A stretch of DNA of 35,236 nt from an uncultured Curvibacter sp. (GCA_903902035.1 CAIUTG010000070.1:1-35236); one strand, 5' to 3'. Positions 1 to 8,211 are shown, numbered from the stretch's first letter. Notes: generated from the sequence alone by a model not told the origin. Made by a program: numbers and translations.

Positions 1-1043
1 CCCAACAGCTCGCGATCGGGCTCCAGCTCTTCCCGGATTTCAGCGCAAATGCGCATCAAGTCGGCCCGTGCCGCCTCGCGATGTCGTTGGCAAAAGGTCA
101 GGGTCATGCCCTCCTCCACCCACTGCGCCACCGCCACACCACGCCGCGCCGGGTCCAGGCCGATGATGTGACGCACCAACACATCGTCGCCCAATTGACC
201 GGTGCGCTTGCGTTGCAATGCGGTCGAACCCCCTGCACCTTGGGCTTCGGTGAGTCCCACCAAGGTTGAGCGCACCACCGCGAGCGCTTCTTGCACCTGC
301 GCCGTGGGCGCTGGCGCGCCTGAAAAACTGACGTGGAGTTGCAGGTCGCGCAACAACACATCCAGGGCGGGCTCATGGTCCAGTGTCAACACCAAGTTGC
401 CATCCACCGAGGTGATTTGATGGGTCGCCGCCACCGGCTGGCAGCCCTGAGTCACCCGGGAAACCAGGCCCACATTTTCACCAAAGGCCACGCCACTCAA
501 GCCGCCTTGAAACACCCCACGGGTCGCCCCTTGGCCTTTGAGGGTGCTGTCCGAGGCAATCGCAAATTGCACCGCGTTCGTGCGGCTGGCCGCTACCCCG
601 CCAAACAAATAGGTGGCCGAAGTTCGCTCGGCCAGCTCTGTCAGCAATTCGGACAATTCGGGGGTATGACCATCCGCATGCACCAAGGCCATGTGGGCCT
701 CAAAACCCAGCCCCAAAGGGGCCACGCCAGAAAAAACTCGGTAGTCCTGCGGCGACACGTCACACAACATCACGGCCATGCCCGGCTCGTCAAAATACTC
801 CGCATTGTTGGTCGCCACCCCCACCCCGACCGTGCCACTCCAGTCGGTCACTTCTGCCAGCTCTGACGTCCACCAGTCCAGCAAATCCTGGGCCTGCGCT
901 GCGTAATGGTCGGTGATGTAGATCAGTCCCAAAGAGGGGACCGCCTCTCGCTTGACCAATTGCGCACGCAATTGGGCCAACACCAAAGCCGCCGCAATCT
1001 GCCACTGCGGATGGGTCGCGTGACCGTAAGGAAAAGCACTCAT
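1..1043 (-). CDS. FIST-domain signal transduction protein (C-terminus cut by window edge)
   Basis: Absent from the ORF track because it runs off the left edge; I translated it from the reverse complement. 347 residues are visible, starting MSAFPYGHATHPQWQIAAAL. The region with IYITDHYAAQAQDLLDWW, TDWSGTVGVGVATNNAEYF and a Gly-rich LFGGVAAS segment matches a FIST_N domain, and the later part (LVSRVTQGCQPV, then GDDVLVRHIIGLDP) matches the start of FIST_C. FIST domains are predicted cytoplasmic small-ligand sensors, often amino-acid related, linked to signal transduction. No output domain is visible, but the C-terminus is missing. The ATG overlaps the TGA of the upstream phaM-like gene as ATGA, so the two are translationally coupled and should share an operon. 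Family call is fairly sure; the ligand is unknown. Confidence 0.75.
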   Translation of the reverse strand, partial: MSAFPYGHATHPQWQIAAALVLAQLRAQLVKREAVPSLGLIYITDHYAAQAQDLLDWWTSELAEVTDWSGTVGVGVATNNAEYFDEPGMAVMLCDVSPQDYRVFSGVAPLGLGFEAHMALVHADGHTPELSELLTELAERTSATYLFGGVAASRTNAVQFAIASDSTLKGQGATRGVFQGGLSGVAFGENVGLVSRVTQGCQPVAATHQITSVDGNLVLTLDHEPALDVLLRDLQLHVSFSGAPAPTAQVQEALAVVRSTLVGLTEAQGAGGSTALQRKRTGQLGDDVLVRHIIGLDPARRGVAVAQWVEEGMTLTFCQRHREAARADLMRICAEIREELEPDRELL

Positions 1044-1735
1044 AAAGGCGGTTTGGGTTTGCCCGTTTTTTTAGCTGCCGCTGGGGTACTGCGCTTGACG
1101 CCGGGTTTAGAGGGGGATTTGGGGGAGGCTTTGGAAGAAGGTTTGGGCGTTTTGGCCGCAGCCGATGCCTTGCCCAAGTCAACCTTCTGAATGGGCACCT
1201 CTTTCAGCACCTGCGCGGCAATTTGCTGGAACTGCTGGGTCACAGCGCCCCACCAGGCCAAGGGATCAACCGCGCCCTTTTCTGCCGTCGCCGTCGCCGA
1301 GGCCGGGGCCGCTTCTTTTTCAGTCCCGCTCACAATTTTGGCTATGGTTTGGGCTTCGGTTTGGGGTCCGGTTGGCAGGTCTGGCGCAGGCTCGTTCTTG
1401 GCGGGCGTGGGTTTGACTTGGAAGGCCGAGGCCAAGTCGCCCATGCTGACATTCATCGCGCTCAAGGTGCTGAGTGTCATTTTTTGCACTTCCAGCGCCT
1501 GAATGGTGGCGCTCAGGGCGCGCGAGTTTTGTTCCAACCAAAACTGCACCGCCTTCAACTCTTCGATGCGCTTTTGGATGTCTTCCACATTCAAGGTCGG
1601 CGCGACCCACGCCCCCACCCCTGCAGAAGGACCGCTGTTCTTGGCCGCTGCTTGGGTGAGGTTTTGCAAAAAATCAAAACCAGGAACCAACTTGCCAAAA
1701 TCAAAAGCCGTGGATTGGGTCGCCGTTTCGCTCAT
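1040..1735 (-). CDS. phaM: PhaM-like polyhydroxyalkanoate granule-associated protein
   Basis: 231 residues from the chosen ATG. PhaM of Ralstonia/Cupriavidus activates PHA synthase and tethers PHB granules to the nucleoid. The N-terminal part (FDFGKLVPGFDFLQNLTQAA, then LNVEDIQKRIEELKAVQFWLEQN and the ALEVQKMTLSTL helix) matches the PhaM family. The C-terminal ~40 residues are a Lys/Pro/Ala/Ser-rich tail (KTPKPSSKASPKSPSKPG) of the histone H1-like kind expected to bind DNA. The ORF track starts 11 codons earlier, but AGGAGG lies seven bases before the internal ATG (protein MSETATQS), which fixes the start. It overlaps the FIST gene by ATGA. Function is inferred from family; no phaC is in the window. 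Confidence 0.8.
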   Translation of the reverse strand: MSETATQSTAFDFGKLVPGFDFLQNLTQAAAKNSGPSAGVGAWVAPTLNVEDIQKRIEELKAVQFWLEQNSRALSATIQALEVQKMTLSTLSAMNVSMGDLASAFQVKPTPAKNEPAPDLPTGPQTEAQTIAKIVSGTEKEAAPASATATAEKGAVDPLAWWGAVTQQFQQIAAQVLKEVPIQKVDLGKASAAAKTPKPSSKASPKSPSKPGVKRSTPAAAKKTGKPKPPL

Positions 1736-1748
1736 AAAGCCTCCTGAA
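1729..1748 (-). promoter_or_regulatory. Strong Shine-Dalgarno of the phaM-like gene
   Basis: On the minus strand the leader reads CAGGAGGCTTTATG: a full AGGAGG consensus seven bases before the ATG at 1735. It rules in favour of the internal start over the longer ORF-track start. Confidence 0.8.
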
Positions 1749-1866
1749 ACATCGTCAAAGCCAAACACAGCTCACAGAATACAGCATGGCCACAGTCAAA
1801 TGAGCGACGCCAAGCCCGCCTGGGCCTCTCTAAGATGACCGACCTGTCTGATACTTTGGAGAACCC

Positions 1867-2520
1867 ATGCTCAAACTCTGTGGCTTTGCGGCCAGCAATT
1901 ACTACAACAAAGTCAAAATTGCCTTGCTCGAAAAGGGCTTGGCTTTCGAAGAGGTGCTGGCTTGGGTCGGCGAGGTCGATTTGCAGGCCAGTCCACTGGG
2001 CAAGGTGCCCTACCTGATCACCGAACACGGCACCCTGTGCGAATCCGAGGTCATCATGAATTACCTCGAAGACGCCTACCCCGAGCACCCCTTGATGCCC
2101 AGCGATGCTTTTGGCAAAGCCAAGGTTCGCGAGCTGGACCTCTTTCTTGAATTGCACCTGGAATTGGTGGCCCGCCAGCTTTACCCCCAGGCTTTCTTTG
2201 GCGCAACCCTCAGTGAGCGCACCATCGAAAAAATTGAAGTGCAATTGACCAAAAACATCGCCGCCTTTGCCCAACTGGCCCACTTCGACACGCCTTTCCT
2301 GGCAGGCGCTCAAATGAGCTTGGCCGACTGTGCGGCTTATGTTCATCTGCCCCTTCTCAGCAGCGCCACCAAGCAGGTTTATGGCCGTGACTTTTTGGCC
2401 GATTTGCCGGTTCGGGATTATTTGAAACGCTTGGCCGAAAAGCCCTATATGGCCCAGGTCAATGCAGACCGCAAAGCCAACTCTGCCTTGATGATGGCAC
2501 GCCGCTTAGAGGCAAAATGA
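1867..2520 (+). CDS. Glutathione S-transferase family protein
   Basis: 217 residues, normal for a cytosolic GST. The N-terminal thioredoxin-like domain (about residues 1-75) carries a likely catalytic Ser10 in AASNYYNK, the cis-proline in GKVPYL, and the glutathione-binding Glu-Ser pair in CESEVIMNYLED. The remainder is the all-helical C-terminal domain with the typical N-capping segment FLAGAQMSLADCAAYV. Expected to be a cytoplasmic dimer conjugating or reducing substrates with glutathione; substrate unknown. GGAGA lies about seven bases before the ATG. It is the first gene of a plus-strand run with a MAPEG protein, another membrane-associated eicosanoid/glutathione family, and divergent from the phaM-like gene. 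Confidence 0.88.
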   Translation: MLKLCGFAASNYYNKVKIALLEKGLAFEEVLAWVGEVDLQASPLGKVPYLITEHGTLCESEVIMNYLEDAYPEHPLMPSDAFGKAKVRELDLFLELHLELVARQLYPQAFFGATLSERTIEKIEVQLTKNIAAFAQLAHFDTPFLAGAQMSLADCAAYVHLPLLSSATKQVYGRDFLADLPVRDYLKRLAEKPYMAQVNADRKANSALMMARRLEAK

Positions 2521-2547
2521 GCATCCGCTGAATTTTGATTGTCGACC

Positions 2548-2973
2548 ATGCCCGCCTCTGCTGCCCCAGCTTCTTTCACCTTGGCCTATGCCTGCGTCTT
2601 GATCGCCGCCATGCTGCCGCTGGTGTGTGCGGGCATTGCCAAATCGGGCAAATTCAAAACACCGCCCGACCAAGGTGGTTACGACAACCAGGCACCCCGG
2701 GCCTGGTTGGCCCACCAGGACAGCTGGCGCGCTCGCGCCAATGCGGCCCAAGCCAACAGCTTTGAGGGCCTGCCCTTTTTCATTGGCGGGGTCATCATTG
2801 CCCACCAATTGGGCGCCGCGCAAAGCTGGATCGATGCCCTGGCCGTGACTTACATCCTGTGCCGTGGGGTCTACATCACCAGCTATGTCAAAAATTGGGC
2901 CGCCTTGCGCAGCTGGGTTTGGGCGCTGGGTTTGGCTTGCAACATAGCCCTCTTGTTTGCTGGGCGTTCATGA
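2548..2973 (+). CDS. MAPEG family integral membrane protein
   Basis: 141 residues from the ATG; the ORF track begins at a TTG three codons upstream. MAPEG proteins are small four-helix membrane proteins related to microsomal glutathione S-transferase. Seen here: TM1 (TLAYACVLIAAMLPLVCAGIA), the conserved stretch RAWLAHQDSWRARANAAQANSFEGLPFF with the family's Arg-Ala-Asn-Ala and Glu residues, then three more hydrophobic helices including VTYILCRGVYITSYV. The Ala/Asn-rich signature resembles the bacterial YecN-type MAPEG group. Neither start has a good Shine-Dalgarno. Its TGA overlaps the ATG of the next gene (ATGA). Membrane location is confident; enzymatic activity is not shown. Confidence 0.85.
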   Translation: MPASAAPASFTLAYACVLIAAMLPLVCAGIAKSGKFKTPPDQGGYDNQAPRAWLAHQDSWRARANAAQANSFEGLPFFIGGVIIAHQLGAAQSWIDALAVTYILCRGVYITSYVKNWAALRSWVWALGLACNIALLFAGRS

Positions 2974-4013
2974 CGCCCATTCGCATCGCCATCGCTGGGG
3001 TTGGCGCGATCGGCCAGGCCCATCTGGCGGTGGTGCAAAAAAGCCCTTTCGTCACGCTGTCGGCCCTCGTTGACCCCTCGCCCGAAGCGGCCCAGATCGC
3101 CCACAAGGCCGGTGTCCCGTTGTACAACACCCTGGACAACCTTTTGGCCCAGGATCGCCCGGATGGCGTGGTCTTGGCCACACCCAACCCCTTGCATGTG
3201 CCCCAGGCTTTGCAGTGTGTGGCTGCGGGTTTGCCCATTTTGTTGGAAAAGCCTTTGGCGACTTCTGTCGCTGAGGGCGAGAAACTGGTGCGCGCGGCTG
3301 AACAGCAGGATGCCAAGATTTTGGTGGGTCACCACCGGGCGCACAGCCCCCTCATGGCCAAAGCCTGCGAAGTGGTGAGGTCGGGGCAATTGGGCCAACT
3401 GGTCAGCGTGGTGGGCAGCGCCCTTTTCTTTAAACCCGACCGCTATTTCGACGACCACCCCTGGCGCAAAGAAAAAGGCGCGGGCCCGCTTCTGGTGAAC
3501 CTGATTCATGAAATTCACAATCTGCGCATGTTGTGTGGCGAAATCACCGCAGTGCAGGCCTTTTCGAGCAACGCCATTCGGGGCTTCGCTGTGGAAGACA
3601 CCGTCAGCATTGCTTTGCGCTTTGCCAATGGCGCATTGGGCACTTTCATGCTGTCAGACACCGCCGCTTGCGCACGCAGCTGGGAGCAGACTTCGCAAGA
3701 GAACCCAGCCTACACCAGCTATTCAGACGAGGATTGCTACGTCATCAGTGGCACCCAAGGCAGCTTGTCGGTGCCCACCATGCGGCTCAAAACCTACCCT
3801 CGCCGTGAGGACAGGTCTTGGTGGAACGCCTTTTCAGAGACGGTGGTGGAGGTGGTGCGTGACGACCCGCTCCAACACCAAATGGCCCACTTTGCGGCCG
3901 TGGTGCGCGGCGAAACCCAGCCCCTGGTCAGCGCCCGCGACGGCCTGCAAAACCTGCGCGTGACGGAAGCCATCGCTCAAGCCGCGGCCAGTGGCAGCAC
4001 GGTTCATTTGTGA
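2970..4013 (+). CDS. Gfo/Idh/MocA family NAD(P)-dependent oxidoreductase
   Basis: 347 residues from the ATG that overlaps the MAPEG stop; the ORF-track start 37 codons upstream lies inside the MAPEG gene and is rejected. The N-terminal Rossmann fold has GVGAIGQAH (residues 10-18), acidic Asp35 ending strand 2, and the family EKP motif (93-95, LLEKPLAT). The C-terminal alpha/beta domain carries LIHEIHNLRML, with His180/His183 in the usual catalytic position of sugar/inositol dehydrogenase relatives. The GHHRAHSP segment (120-127) is characteristic of the family. Substrate cannot be read from sequence; candidates are sugars, inositols or their acids. No transport or sugar-catabolic gene sits nearby. 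Confidence 0.88.
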   Translation: MTPIRIAIAGVGAIGQAHLAVVQKSPFVTLSALVDPSPEAAQIAHKAGVPLYNTLDNLLAQDRPDGVVLATPNPLHVPQALQCVAAGLPILLEKPLATSVAEGEKLVRAAEQQDAKILVGHHRAHSPLMAKACEVVRSGQLGQLVSVVGSALFFKPDRYFDDHPWRKEKGAGPLLVNLIHEIHNLRMLCGEITAVQAFSSNAIRGFAVEDTVSIALRFANGALGTFMLSDTAACARSWEQTSQENPAYTSYSDEDCYVISGTQGSLSVPTMRLKTYPRREDRSWWNAFSETVVEVVRDDPLQHQMAHFAAVVRGETQPLVSARDGLQNLRVTEAIAQAAASGSTVHL

Positions 4014-4064
4014 GCGTTGGTTGATGGTTGTGGTGCCCTCGGGCTTGGCGGCGATTGGCTGGGC

Positions 4065-4685
4065 CTATTCAGGCCTAGGAATCAAGCGGTAAGAAATGAG
4101 TCGGCCGTCGCCATCCACTTGAACCAACGCCATTTCGCCGGCCGCCACGCTTTCGCCAATGAACTCGGCAATGTTGACTTCATGCGTCACCAAGATCAAG
4201 ACTTGTTGGTGCTTTGACCTCATTTTCTGCGCGATGAATTGCTCAAGCTCGTTGCGATTTTGCTTGGCATTGTTCATATCGACAAAGAAAGAAGACAAAA
4301 CCGGGGCCACTTGAAAGCCACCCAAATCGAGTCCTTGGGCCGTGTCTTTGCAACGGCACCAAGGACTCGAATAAACCAGGGCCGATGGGATGCCTTGCTT
4401 TTTCAGCCATGCACCAATCACCACCGCTTGGTGTTTGCCTTCCGCGCTGAGGTTGCGCTGCGTGCTGCAATCATCGAGCTTGAAGTTAGCGGGGTCGCCA
4501 ATGCCTGGCGCCCTCGTGTGACGCACAAGCAGCAAGTAACCCGGCGATTCGAGTTGGGCTGACAGCTCGCTGGCCTGCGATGAAAAGGGCCATGCCAAGG
4601 CCCCGAATGCACAGAGCAGGCCAAGGCGGCTTATGCAGAACAAAGCCACTCGCCGAATCGAGGTCATGGTTTCAACTGGGTTCAT
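4065..4685 (-). CDS. Exported histidine phosphatase family protein
   Basis: 206 residues; a hydrophobic N-terminal segment (residues 11-32, ending near SSQASE) predicts a Sec signal peptide and periplasmic location. The phosphoglycerate mutase-like core has the RH signature LLLVRHTRAPG (Arg55, His56 the likely phospho-acceptor), a second Arg in YSSPWCRCKDTA (Arg111), and the second His in LILVTHEVNIAEF (His168). The protein is short for a phytase and near the SixA / small periplasmic phosphatase size. Its ATG overlaps the stop of the FeS photolyase gene (ATGA), so it is the last gene of the photolyase operon. Substrate unknown. An alternative ATG seven codons in (MTSIRR) would also leave a signal peptide. 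Confidence 0.82.
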   Translation of the reverse strand: MNPVETMTSIRRVALFCISRLGLLCAFGALAWPFSSQASELSAQLESPGYLLLVRHTRAPGIGDPANFKLDDCSTQRNLSAEGKHQAVVIGAWLKKQGIPSALVYSSPWCRCKDTAQGLDLGGFQVAPVLSSFFVDMNNAKQNRNELEQFIAQKMRSKHQQVLILVTHEVNIAEFIGESVAAGEMALVQVDGDGRLISYRLIPRPE

Positions 4686-6259
4686 GATTTGGGTTCTGGT
4701 TTGGGTTGTGTCTTGAGTGCTGGCGTTGGTGCTCTGCGCATCAACGCTTGTTGTGCAATCAACTCTTTGGTTGCGGGGGAGAGCCTGTTGAGATTTTTTA
4801 GCTGCATCAGCATGCGCGGATTTTTAGCCAAATGATCAGCGTGCTGGTTGAGGTAATCCCAATACAAAGTGGTGAATGGGCAAGCTGTTTCACCCACTGA
4901 TTCTGCTGGATTAAAACGACATTCTTTGCAGTGGTTGCTCATGCGGTCGATGTATTTTCCACTCGCCACATAAGGTTTGCTGGCCATGAGTCCGCCATCG
5001 GCAAATTGGCTCATGCCCAGGGTGTTGGGCAGCTCCACCCATTCAACGGCATCCACATAGACGCCCAGATACCAAGCGTGGACTTCCTTGGGACGGACGC
5101 CCAAGAGCAAGGCATAAAGTCCAGTCACCATCAGGCGTTGAATGTGATGCGCGTAACCATGCTTCAGGGTTAGCTGAATGGCGTCGCGCAGACAGGCCAT
5201 GTCGGTTTCGCCGGTCCAATAAAAATCGGGCAAAGGCACCTGGGCATTCGAAGCATTGAGTTCAAGGTACCCCGGCATCTGTGTCCAATAAATGCCTCTG
5301 ACGTATTCGCGCCAGCCCAAAATTTGCCGTACAAAGCCTTCGACCGCCTCAATGGGTGCGTGACCCTGGTTGAACGCCTGAACAGCCGCTTCCAACACTT
5401 CTTTAGGGTGCAGCAGTTTCAAATTCAGGGCGCAAGAAAGGTGGGAGTGATAGAGCCAAACTTCGCCCGCCCACAGAGCGTCTTGGTAAAGGCCGAAGAA
5501 GGGAAGGCGGTGCGTCACGAATTCTTTCAAGGCTTGCAGGGCCTGTGCACGTGTCACGGGCCAGCCAAAAAATTCCAGTGAGCCTGGGTGATGAGAAAAG
5601 CGCTGTTGCACCAATTCAATCACCGCCTGCGTGATGTCATCGGCGGCAAACCGGGTCGGGGCAGGCAAGACACCGGGGCCGCCTTTGCCAAAACTGCCAC
5701 GGTTGTCTGAATCAAAGTTCCATTGCCCACCGACCGGGTTTTTGCCCTCCATCAACACGCCAGTTTTATGTCGAAGTTCGCGGTAAAAATACTCCAAGCG
5801 AAGCTGCTTGCGGCCAGCCGCATGTTGGCTGAATTCACGCACAGTGCTAAAGAAATAGGTGTCGTCCCGAATTTCCAATTCCAAGCCATGCGCTTTTGCG
5901 CTGGCGCGCAAACTTTGCAGTACGCGCCAATCACCAGGCGCGGTCATGATCAATCGTTGGGGTTTGGTGAGCGCAATGGCCTTGGTGAGTTCGCCCGCCA
6001 AGGTGCCGGCGTTGTCTGGGTGATCAATCTCGCTGTAAATGACCTGCCAATTTTTCTCGCGCAAGTCGGCCGCAAAGTGGCGCATGGCGCTTAAAAAAAC
6101 CGTGATGCGTTGTTTACCCGAAGTCACATGCGTCGACTCTTCATCGACCTCGGCCATCCATACCGCATCTTGCTGAGGATCAAAATCCGCGAAAGCACTG
6201 GCATCTTGATTGAGTTGATCACCCAACACCAAAATCAAGTGACGTACAGGAGAGGTCAT
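4682..6259 (-). CDS. FeS-BCP photolyase/cryptochrome (PhrB-type, probable (6-4) photolyase)
   Basis: 525 residues from the ATG; the ORF-track TTG start seven codons upstream overlaps the preceding gene and lacks support. N-terminal DPRP/antenna domain begins HLILVLGDQLNQD. The C-terminal FAD domain has the four cysteines of the iron-sulfur bacterial cryptochromes and photolyases: Cys356, Cys444, Cys447 (NHCKECRFNP) and Cys460 (ETACPFTTLYWDYL). Spacing equals that of Agrobacterium PhrB (350/438/441/454), offset by six. The GYAHHIQRLMVTG segment (His371/His372) is the family's catalytic His pair for (6-4) photoproduct repair. Expected cofactors are FAD, 6,7-dimethyl-8-ribityllumazine and [4Fe-4S]. 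It follows the other photolyase gene by about ten bases. (6-4) repair activity is inferred. Confidence 0.92.
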   Translation of the reverse strand: MTSPVRHLILVLGDQLNQDASAFADFDPQQDAVWMAEVDEESTHVTSGKQRITVFLSAMRHFAADLREKNWQVIYSEIDHPDNAGTLAGELTKAIALTKPQRLIMTAPGDWRVLQSLRASAKAHGLELEIRDDTYFFSTVREFSQHAAGRKQLRLEYFYRELRHKTGVLMEGKNPVGGQWNFDSDNRGSFGKGGPGVLPAPTRFAADDITQAVIELVQQRFSHHPGSLEFFGWPVTRAQALQALKEFVTHRLPFFGLYQDALWAGEVWLYHSHLSCALNLKLLHPKEVLEAAVQAFNQGHAPIEAVEGFVRQILGWREYVRGIYWTQMPGYLELNASNAQVPLPDFYWTGETDMACLRDAIQLTLKHGYAHHIQRLMVTGLYALLLGVRPKEVHAWYLGVYVDAVEWVELPNTLGMSQFADGGLMASKPYVASGKYIDRMSNHCKECRFNPAESVGETACPFTTLYWDYLNQHADHLAKNPRMLMQLKNLNRLSPATKELIAQQALMRRAPTPALKTQPKPEPKS

Positions 6260-6269
6260 GTGGAATGCC

Positions 6270-7844
6270 TTAAAAGTCAAAGCCCAGTTGTCGTTTGTCA
6301 GTCGCCTTGGATGGGGTCGATTTCTGACGAGGCGACAGGGTTCTACGCGAGGCGTGTTGTTCGATCACAGCGATTTTTCCGGCTTTGATTTCAGGATTTT
6401 GGCGTCGGTCGTGCAGGCGTTTTTTGGACTCACGGGTGGCAGTGGCCAAATCCACCAAGGGCATGGGAACCGGGGAACGCACTTGGCAAGGCGGGTGAGC
6501 GCTTGCCATCAGATCCTCGGGCTTTGCCTCCAAAAGGTGGGGGGGCATTCGCCACGGCTCAAACAGCCAAGTGTCTGGCACGCGGTGCATGTATTGCAGC
6601 CAATGTCTGACAAAGCGCCCCTGTGGGTCGTGGTCTTGCGCTTGCTTGATGGGGTTGTAAACCCGGGTGGTGTTGATGCCCGTGGTGCCAGATTGCATTT
6701 GCAATTGGCTCCAATGAATGCCCGGTTCGTAGTCCAGAAACTGGGTGGCCAACCACTCCCCGACCGGCCGCCAATGCAGCCAAAGCGGGTAGGCCGCAAC
6801 CGACACCAACATGGCACGCATTCGAAAATTAAGCCACCCGGTTTCCCTCAGCATGGCAACGCACGCGTCCACCATGGGCCAGCCAGTGCACCCAGCTTTG
6901 AGGGCTTCAAAATAATCGGGGTTGAAGTCGTGCTCGCGCAAGCCGTCGTAGCCCCGGTGCATGTTGCGCCATTCAATGGCGGGCTCACTCTCCAGTTTCT
7001 GGATGAAGTGGCAATGCCAATACAAGCGACTGATGAACGTCGCCAGACCGGCGCGGTGTCGACCCGCTTGCGGCGGGAGCTGGGCACTGAATTGTCGGGT
7101 ATTCTGCACCACTTCGCGCATGCTGATGCACCCAAATGCCAAGTAAGGCGATAAGCGAGAACAAGCCTGCGGCGCTGAAAGGGGCGAGGAGATGCCGCCT
7201 CGATAGGCGAGGCTGCGGTCCTCCAAAAAATGCGCCAGCGTTCTCAAAGCCAACCGGCGGCCGCCGCGTTGCCGAAGCGGCGGGTTGTGCTGCAAATGAG
7301 CAGGTGCGGCCATCAAAAACGGGGCGCGGGCAGGGTCCGTGGCAGACAAAGAAGCCCGCCAGAAGGTCAAAGGGCGTGGATTTTGGATGGGCGAGCCCAT
7401 GTGCTCTTCCCAAGCGCTTTGCCAAAGGTTGCGGTTTTTGAGCCGACGCACCACCCCAAATTGAGGGAACTCTCGCCAAACAACGGCTTGTGTTTTGCAC
7501 CAGGCCGCCACCTTTCGGTCCCGCTGGTAGGTCCAGCCGTTGCCGGTTTCTTCGTGTGAGTAAAGGCCCGAGAAGGGCGCTTCGTGCCAGATTCGTGACA
7601 ACACTTCGACCATGTCGCCAGTCAAAACTTCAAGTTGACCCCCCAGTTGGCGCAGATGCGCGTCCAAGTCTTGCAAAGATTCCCGCACAAACTCAAAATG
7701 CTGAAGGGCCGCATCGGGCTGCAACCACAGCTCGGGCTCAACGACGTAGAGGCATCGCACCGGCCCCTGTTGGGCGGCAGTTTGAAGCGCTGCATGGTCT
7801 TGCCAGCGCAAGTCGCGTTTGAACCAAACCAGGGCATAGCTCAT
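6270..7844 (-). CDS. Class I-like deoxyribodipyrimidine photolyase / cryptochrome family protein
   Basis: 524 residues from the ATG coupled to the DUF2256 stop (ATGA); the longer ORF-track start is inside that gene. The N-terminus MSYALVWFKRDLRWQDHAAL is the typical photolyase alpha/beta antenna domain. The FAD-binding helical domain includes GWPMVDACVAMLRETGWLNF, MRAMLVS, LDYEPGIHWSQLQMQSGTTG and INTTRVYNPIKQAQDHDP. The last ~75 residues form a basic, Pro/Ser/Lys-rich extension ending KRQLGFDF. The family repairs UV-induced cyclobutane pyrimidine dimers using FAD and visible light, but the QMQSGTTGINT variant differs from E. coli PhrB around the flavin, so a cryptochrome-like signalling role cannot be excluded. 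Upstream is DUF2256, downstream the FeS photolyase. Confidence 0.88.
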   Translation of the reverse strand: MSYALVWFKRDLRWQDHAALQTAAQQGPVRCLYVVEPELWLQPDAALQHFEFVRESLQDLDAHLRQLGGQLEVLTGDMVEVLSRIWHEAPFSGLYSHEETGNGWTYQRDRKVAAWCKTQAVVWREFPQFGVVRRLKNRNLWQSAWEEHMGSPIQNPRPLTFWRASLSATDPARAPFLMAAPAHLQHNPPLRQRGGRRLALRTLAHFLEDRSLAYRGGISSPLSAPQACSRLSPYLAFGCISMREVVQNTRQFSAQLPPQAGRHRAGLATFISRLYWHCHFIQKLESEPAIEWRNMHRGYDGLREHDFNPDYFEALKAGCTGWPMVDACVAMLRETGWLNFRMRAMLVSVAAYPLWLHWRPVGEWLATQFLDYEPGIHWSQLQMQSGTTGINTTRVYNPIKQAQDHDPQGRFVRHWLQYMHRVPDTWLFEPWRMPPHLLEAKPEDLMASAHPPCQVRSPVPMPLVDLATATRESKKRLHDRRQNPEIKAGKIAVIEQHASRRTLSPRQKSTPSKATDKRQLGFDF

Positions 7845-8011
7845 GGCTTGGCAGTCTTTGCCTTGTTTTGACGGCAAGCCTCTGAGCAGTACAGGACATG
7901 CTCCCAGTTCTTAGCCCAAGCTTTTCGCCAAGTCATGTCACGACCACAGGTTTGACAGGGCTTGCTGGGTAAGCTTTTTTTGTTTCCTTTGAAGCTCAGC
8001 TTGGACGGCAT
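7841..8011 (-). CDS. DUF2256 domain-containing zinc-knuckle peptide
   Basis: 56 residues, MPSKLSFKGNKKSLPSKP at the start. It carries the DUF2256 signature: CQTCGRDMTWRKAWAKNWE followed by YCSEACRQNK, i.e. C-x2-C and C-x3-C pairs likely to bind zinc, with the family's TWRK...W core. The ORF track gives a 143-residue frame that begins inside the tRNA gene and is not credible; the internal ATG at 8011 gives the usual family length of about 50. DUF2256 peptides are commonly encoded beside photolyase/cryptochrome genes, and here the TGA overlaps the photolyase ATG (ATGA). Its biochemical role is unknown. No clear Shine-Dalgarno precedes the ATG. Confidence 0.85.
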   Translation of the reverse strand: MPSKLSFKGNKKSLPSKPCQTCGRDMTWRKAWAKNWEHVLYCSEACRQNKAKTAKP

Positions 8012-8167
8012 TTTTTCAAACCAAGAGGGGTTGGTAAGTTCAGCCGGGATCGTAACTGACAGACAGAAAATCGGGTTTGAATCACCGATTAGTACAGGGG
8101 TCTCTTCCGAGGACCCTCGGGAAAATAGCCAGACAGTGTGGGGGTCGTGTGCTTTGCGCTGCGCCCA

Positions 8168-8206
8168 CAAACAGAAACACCGCAGCCTCTTGCGAAACTG
8201 CGGTGT
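8168..8206 (-). terminator. Rho-independent terminator of the tRNA-Phe gene
   Basis: Perfect 9-bp inverted repeat: ACACCGCAG and CTGCGGTGT on the minus strand with a 12-base loop, followed by the T-rich run TTCTGTTTG. It lies five bases beyond the encoded CCA end of tRNA-Phe, in the right orientation. It separates the tRNA transcript from the DUF2256/photolyase operon. Confidence 0.75.
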
Positions 8207-8211
8207 GAAGC

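Noticed and set aside
1732-2346. 204-residue ORF antisense to the GST gene
   Set aside because: Shadow of a well-supported GST gene with strong family motifs.
8109-8125. CCGAGG-AC-CCTCGG hairpin upstream of DUF2256 gene
   Set aside because: Two-base loop and no T-tract on either strand; could be chance or an operator, no support for a terminator.
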